Below, piece after piece: positions 58,929 through 64,000 of a stretch of DNA of 64,000 nt; position 1 is the stretch's first letter, and the number at the start of each line of letters is the position of its first letter. The DNA is from Eleusine coracana subsp. coracana (Eukaryota; Streptophyta; Magnoliopsida; Poales; Poaceae). Below the pieces are notes generated by a model. The model was not told the DNA's origin. It searched no databases and saw nothing but the letters and a program-made list of their open reading frames with translations. The stretch spans positions 37,102,240 through 37,166,239 of the forward strand of contig CM064425.1 of the NCBI GenBank assembly GCA_032690845.1. The letters run 5' to 3'. Made by a program: the position numbers and the translations under genes.

Positions 58929-61269
58929 TCAAACGCATAGGACGAGAACCACGATGGGGAAAACATGGCCTGTCAAAGCATCTAGACTCAAACCTAGGGG
59001 TGTGAGGATATAAATCATCTGTGTGAAAGCCAAATCCACGCGAGCAATGCTCACCACAATAGGGAAAACATGGGGCGCCAAAGCGCTGCTGCGCAAAGCC
59101 TCTATTTCATGAATCAGAGCCATATGAGGAATGACCCTGTCCATGATAGGCACGAGAGAAAGAGCGAGGCTGAAAATCAACAAAATCATCATGATGCACA
59201 TTCCTAGTTAACTCAGCTTGCATCCTCTCAATCCTTATACGCCTATAATAGTACCCATCCAAGTGACCCTTACAACCACAGAACATGCAAATGTAGACAC
59301 TCTCATGTTTAGGCTTAGCTTGCACAATGGGTTTAGGGTTTGGCTTCTCAGCTTGTTTCGGGTTGAAGGAGGGTTTTGGATTGGGTGGATAGTATGTCTC
59401 AGTGGGTTTGATGGATTTTTCCTCATCGTTGTAGCTGGAGCTTGATATAAACTTACCCACATTCTCACTCTCCTTGTCACACCTCTCAAATCCCAAGCCC
59501 AAGTTGTAGGTTGACCTATTAACACTTTCTTTGACTCTTGCCAATTCATTCTCATCTTCTCCTCACTCACTAAGGTTCTTTAGAGCCTAGAAACAAGATA
59601 GTCATTTTCTTGGACTAGGACTTTGTTTTCCTCCCTAGTGATTACTAGCTTGTCCTTAAGAGAGACACTCGCTTCACATGGTGGTGGGAGAACTTTAGAG
59701 CGAGTCTCATCTAATAGCTTCGACTTGAGCTCTTTGACTTTGAGGGACTGAGCTTCCAACTCATTGGTGAGCTTGGGGCACTTCTGACATGCACCCAAAA
59801 GAGTTGGTCTAGCTTTGAATTCATCAAGCTCTTTGAGGGCACTCTCAAGCTGACTAGCAACTTGAGCATGCACACTTTCCCTCTGACTGAGATCATTCAT
59901 CACAACTTGACAAGACTCACACTCAACATCAGCATTTTTAGCAAGCTTGGACCTAAGCGAAGTGATCTCATACTTAGCACTCTCCAACTTAGACTTAAAC
60001 TCTCTATTCTCACGAACAGCGCTGCGAAGCTTATCATCTTGCATGAGCAAAACATCGTGCAAATGATCAAGTTCAGAAGAGAGCTCATCAAGAGTGGGAG
60101 GTACCTCACTTATGTCAAAGTCGGAGCCAGAGTCGGTGTCGTCATCGTTCTTTGCCAAGAAGCAAAGCCCGGTGAAGTCGTCCTTCCTCTTGACACATGG
60201 CTTCTCAACCTCCTCCTCCGAGCTTGTAAGGCCTTCTCTTGATGTGAGGTCGACGTCACTCAAGGCGGCAATGTAGGCGCGTGCAATGGCCTTGGTGAAC
60301 TTCTTGGAGTTCTTGCCTTTCTTGTAGAAGCGGTTCTTCTTCTGCCTAAAATCTTCAGTGTTGTTGTCGTGGTACCCAACCTTCTTCTTCTTCTTGGGGC
60401 AGTCAGCAATGAAGTATCCCGGGTCACCACACTCAAAGCAGGTTCTTGAACCACCTCCTCTTTTCTCCTTGCGGTTGTTGTAGAACTTCCTGAACTTCCT
60501 TGTGAGCAAGGACAACTCCTCGTCAGGAATGCATTCCATCTGTTCATTGGAAGCTCCAACAAGAGAAGAAAGAGCAAACTCCAAAGAGGACTTGTCAAGT
60601 GAGGGGTTAGTTCCATAAGAAGCACCACTGTGACTACCCTTTTGAGAGCTAGAAAGCAAAGCCATGCTAGAAGCAGGATTGGCAAGATTAGTACGAGACT
60701 TCCTAGACAGTTCATGAGATTTTAGCTTGCTATATAGCTGCTCACAGTCCAAGGTATTGAAATCAGCAGTTTCTTCTAGTGCTGCAATCTTAACCCTCAA
60801 GCATTTTCATTAAGAGAATACAACAATTGCTTAGTTCTATCATTATCATTGTACACAAGGTTACCACAAGCCCGCAAGTTGCCCACAATGGCCTCAAACC
60901 TACGAAAAGTGTCATCTAGTGACTCCCAGGTTTCTGTGCAAAGGTTTGGTACTGTCTATTACAAGAGTCCTTATGCATAGACTTGACTTGATTGGTACCC
61001 TGATGGTACATGCAAAGCTTTACCCAAATGGCATGTGCAGTATCGAGATGAGCAACGCGGTCATGTTCATTTCTACCTAGAGCAGAAAGCCGGATATTGA
61101 CAACTTTGCAGTTGTTTTCGTACCTGATTAACTCACCTGCAGATGCAGTGTTGAGATCTCCTGGTATGGCATACTCCTGCTCAACTATATCCCAAATTGC
61201 ATGTCCTTGGCTTAAGAGGTAAGCCTTGGTCCTTGACTTCCAGTAGGGAAAGTCCTCTCCATCAAACAT
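58929..61269 (-). pseudogene. gag region of the Sirevirus-like element
   Basis: Begins near 61269 with FDGEDFPYWKSRTKAYLLSQ (copia capsid, UBN2-like) to about 60916, then a frame break and a long open stretch 60800-59580. That contains LTRKFRKFYNNRKEKRGGGS, the zinc knuckle CFECGDPGYFIADC (about 60440-60399), a Lys-rich segment and a Ser/Glu-rich coiled-coil tail. Further frameshifted text to about 58930 has a second Cys-rich motif (CMFCGCKGHLDG) before the deletion junction. The long coiled-coil extension is typical of Sirevirus gag. Confidence 0.88.
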
Positions 61270-61359
61270 CTAGAGCTTGACCACACGCTTCTCCATGTCG
61301 CCTTCGGATCACAAAGCCGATGAAGGTCAACTAGTGATCAAACTGGCTCTGATACCAAT

Positions 61360-63230
61360 TGAAGGACCGAGAAGGCGATCAGAGGGGGGGGGGGGGGGTG
61401 AATGGATGTGCTAACCCTTGGAGTGACTCAACAACAGTAGTGGAACATAGCGAAAACAGAAGAGAACTGCAAAGACTCGAAACTATCAAGAAACACACAC
61501 AAGACAGACCACTGTGGACTACCATCGGTAGTGCCGATCACAGTAATCGGTAGTGCCGGTTGGCACTATCAGTAGTGCCGGTCACATGCATCGGTAGTGT
61601 TGGTGCGGGTTTCTTAAAACTCTGGAAAACAATGGTCGGAGCACATCAGCAGTGCCGGTTAGCAAAAACAGCAAGGGTACTGGAACACATAGACAAATCT
61701 CATCGGTAGTGCCAGTTGACACATCGGTAATGCCGATGCGGGTTCAGACCCTGGCTACCGGCAGTGCCTATCCAGCCATTGGCAGTGCCGATCAGGGGTT
61801 CTTCCTCATGCACCAGCAGTGCTAGTTTAGAGATCAGTAGTGCTGATCGACACTTTCCAGAACCAAAACTGAACTCGTGACTCGATTAGAAAATTAGCAA
61901 AACTTAACCAAACGAACTCCAAAAATCACAAAACTTGGATAGAAGGTGTCTCATGGTAGGACGTTCCTTTTCCAAGTGGAATCACATGAAAAGCTCAAGA
62001 ATTCATCTCAAATTTTAGGATTTACCGAAAGCTCTAGGGTTTGAATGTTCTTGAGGAAATCCACCAAATCAAGGGTGCTCTTGCCTAGGATTCAACCAAG
62101 GATCCATGAAGGAATGTTTAGGCATGTCCTAGCACCAAGACCCCTCAAGAAATTTGTACCAAATCCCACTCAAAAATGAGATAAAAAATCAGCATGAAAA
62201 TATCTCTGAAAATAAAGAAAAAGGGAAGTTCGGGATTTAGGAAGAGAGGAAGATCTTGAGCACAAAAATAACTTTCATATCATAGAAACATGCTTACAAG
62301 ATCCATGGATACAAGGCTAGGAAGCCACCCTCTTCCTCCCACTATTTGGAAGAGAGAGAAAGAGATGTCTCACACACACCCTCTCCTCTCCACTATTACA
62401 TGAAGACTTCTCCTAGCACTTTGAATGAATTCCTAACAAGGCTAATGGGAAGAGGCACCTCTCCCACCAGCCACAACTCTCCTTATATAGGCCTAGGATC
62501 CAAGACAACTCTACCCTTGACCTATAACTCATTGCCACCTACCACCAGGGGCAAAACCGTCCAACTCTTTTTCCTTCGCCCGAACACCATCGAGCCCTAC
62601 ATAACTTTGCTTCACCTCGACGCAAGCTCCACGATGGTGCCACGTGCACCTCCAAACGCCGCCACCAGTCTTGAGGCCCAAACCGAGAAACCGCCTTGCA
62701 TGCTTCTCAAAGCGTGACTTCTCGATTTTGACGCGTGTCACCTCGTCCCGTGATCCTCCTCATTGGCAAGTCTCTCCCACCTTCGATCCATTGGAAGCCT
62801 CTACTTGTACCGATGCCCGATCACCTTTGACTTGGTCAACCTTGCCGTCTTGATCACCATCCCACAATTTTGAGGCTCAACCGTGAAACCGTCCGTGCTC
62901 CTTTCTTCTCCATGTGTACGGTATGGATCACCCTTGACTTCACCCGGCCTCCTGATCGCCCGGCCCCAAGTCTTCTACTTGTGCCCGATCCTCTCGCCAT
63001 TGACCGTCAAATTGACTCCAGTGACCTCTCCAACATCATGAGACAAGCAAACACATTTCCCATCTCCTGCAACTCTCCAACATCATCACCAACTTCAGTT
63101 AGTCAAAACCATGACATGCACAAACTCATGCAATCCCTAGATTCCCACATTTCAACTCAACACAAATTCTGCCAAAGTCAATTACTCATCACATATTGCA
63201 TACCATGGCACATCTCAACATGGTTTCTCA
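61360..63230 (-). repeat. 5' LTR of the Sirevirus-like element
   Basis: 1,871 bp, homologous to 55047-56958. It has a G run at 61384-61398 and a palindrome array at about 61520-61860. The sequence just left of it, plus-strand GGCTCTGATACCAAT, is the primer-binding site in minus orientation. Confidence 0.95.
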
Positions 63231-64000
63231 ATGAGCTTGATAGAGTACAAGGGTTGGTGGAGATGGATCAAGGCTAAGGACAAGCTGTGGAGCAAGTGTT
63301 TGGAACACTTGTCTAGTTGTTAGGGCTTTGAGTCCATAGAAAAACCGGATTATCAAGGGGGTCTAGGTCATGTCTCTTTAGGTCACACTAGTTGGTGATG
63401 TGCATGGATGCTCAGGGAAATCACAGGCACTAGGTGATAGTGGAGAAGCCAAGGAGCTATTGGAAGAAGCCGAGAAACAAAGTGAAGCAAGAACGAGGAG
63501 TTTCAGCTTCTGCATAGAGTAACTGGACAGAAGGTCTGGAGAGACCGGACTGTACAGTCATCAGAGAATCAAAGAGTGGATTGCGAGGAATCTATCAATG
63601 GGAAAGGCCCACAGAGACTGAACAATACGATCTATAGATTGGACGGTCCGATATGTATGGATGGGAGCGAAAACAGAGAGGAGCAGTTTTGGACGCTCTC
63701 TGGAACAAGCAAAAGTTGGAGAGACCAGACAGTCCAGTCAGTATGGAAGTCAGCAGGGACAGAGAAGCCAATGGCTCTCAGAGCCATTCCAAGATTGACC
63801 GGACGATCCGGTCAGGTAGTGACTGGACAATCTAGTCAGCGCGTCTAGGTAGCTAATTTCGTGGAGCAACGACTAGTTTGAGGTTGGAAGCCTATATAAG
63901 CTCATTGCTAGGGTATTGGGGACCTCTCTTGGCCATTGGGATTGCTCAGAGCATCTATTGGAAATGAAGAGGAAAAGAGAGAAGCACTAGGAGAGGATAT

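Larger units (their letters stand above)
55047..63230 (-). mobile_element. Internally deleted Ty1/copia Sirevirus-like element
   Basis: 8,184 bp with perfect target duplication ATGAG (55042-55046 and 63231-63235). Two long LTRs (1,912 and 1,871 bp) flank only 4.4 kb. In minus-strand order: primer-binding site TTGGTATCAGAGCC next to the right LTR, gag, a truncated pol keeping only RNase H, about 1.4 kb of non-coding DNA, and a purine tract AAGGGGGAGAT next to the left LTR. Protease, integrase and most of reverse transcriptase are missing, so it is non-autonomous. Confidence 0.92.
54861..64000 (+). mobile_element. Outer LTR retrotransposon (probable Sirevirus), 5' LTR only, split and cut by window edge
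   Basis: Starts TGTAAGGTTC at 54861 inside the gypsy RNase H sequence, is interrupted at 55047-63230 by another element (target duplicate ATGAG), and continues from 63236 to the end. Near the right edge it has several GACCGGAC/GGTCCGGTC-type palindromes (63540-63830) and a TATATAA box at 63893-63899, consistent with the U3 part of a plus-oriented Sirevirus LTR. No coding region is in the window. The left 5-bp duplicate would be CTCAG (54856-54860), unverifiable here. Confidence 0.65.

Noticed and set aside
1..64000. tRNA, rRNA, CRISPR or bacterial-type operons
   Set aside because: No cloverleaf-like, ribosomal or regularly spaced repeat signal was recognised; sequence character is that of a plant nuclear genome.

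Overview
This is nuclear DNA of a flowering plant, almost certainly a grass (Poaceae). The signs are GC-rich first exons, Stowaway-type MITEs, RIRE2/Grande-like Tat elements with an antisense gene, a Sirevirus with long LTRs, and a beta-galactosidase that reads like grass orthologues. I cannot name genus or species. Only two intact host genes are visible; most of the rest is transposable elements, many nested inside one another.

Layout. (1) 906-5956, minus strand: the first ten coding exons (396 codons) of a GH35 beta-galactosidase, which continues past the left edge. One MITE lies in its last visible intron, a Stowaway MITE in intron 3, and a hAT-type MITE with a perfect 8-bp target-site duplication (TSD) just upstream of its start codon. 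(2) 6824-17838: Tat-lineage Ty3/gypsy element 1. (3) 17844-25275: intergenic DNA with a candidate gene-capturing CACTA element and a GC-rich inverted-repeat MITE. (4) 25276-27035, plus strand: an intact three-exon DUF620-family gene (475 codons). (5) 27520-38166: Tat element 2, same family and orientation as element 1, inserted inside a tiny hAT MITE. (6) 38400-39348: a foldback element made of two diverged arms. (7) 40400-40723: a decayed DUF620 paralogue fragment. (8) 40724-64000: a nested stack. The base layer is a Ty3/gypsy element whose gag is split by a hAT transposon (41199-44519, TSD GGTTGAGG) and a minus-strand Ty1/copia element (44911-51633, TSD ACCTC). Its RNase H region is split by a truncated LINE tail (54228-54439, 14-bp TSD). 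An outer LTR element begins at 54861 and is itself split by an internally deleted Sirevirus-like element (55047-63230, TSD ATGAG); it runs off the right edge.

The two Tat elements carry complementary damage. Element 1 keeps the reverse transcriptase core but has lost about 130 bp of gag; element 2 keeps that gag region but has lost about 600 bp across the N-terminal half of the reverse transcriptase. Both carry a multi-exon antisense gene between integrase and the 3' LTR, as is known for this lineage. Hand counts of LTR differences (about 8-9% in each) suggest both insertions are old rather than current. No retroelement in the window looks able to move by itself.

I saw no tRNA, rRNA, CRISPR array or prokaryotic signal. 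Nothing here is a clearly new biological system. The most informative observations are the datable nested insertions, a hAT element whose termini match a nearby MITE, a captured exon inside a CACTA-like unit, and a partial exon duplication inside a DUF620 intron.
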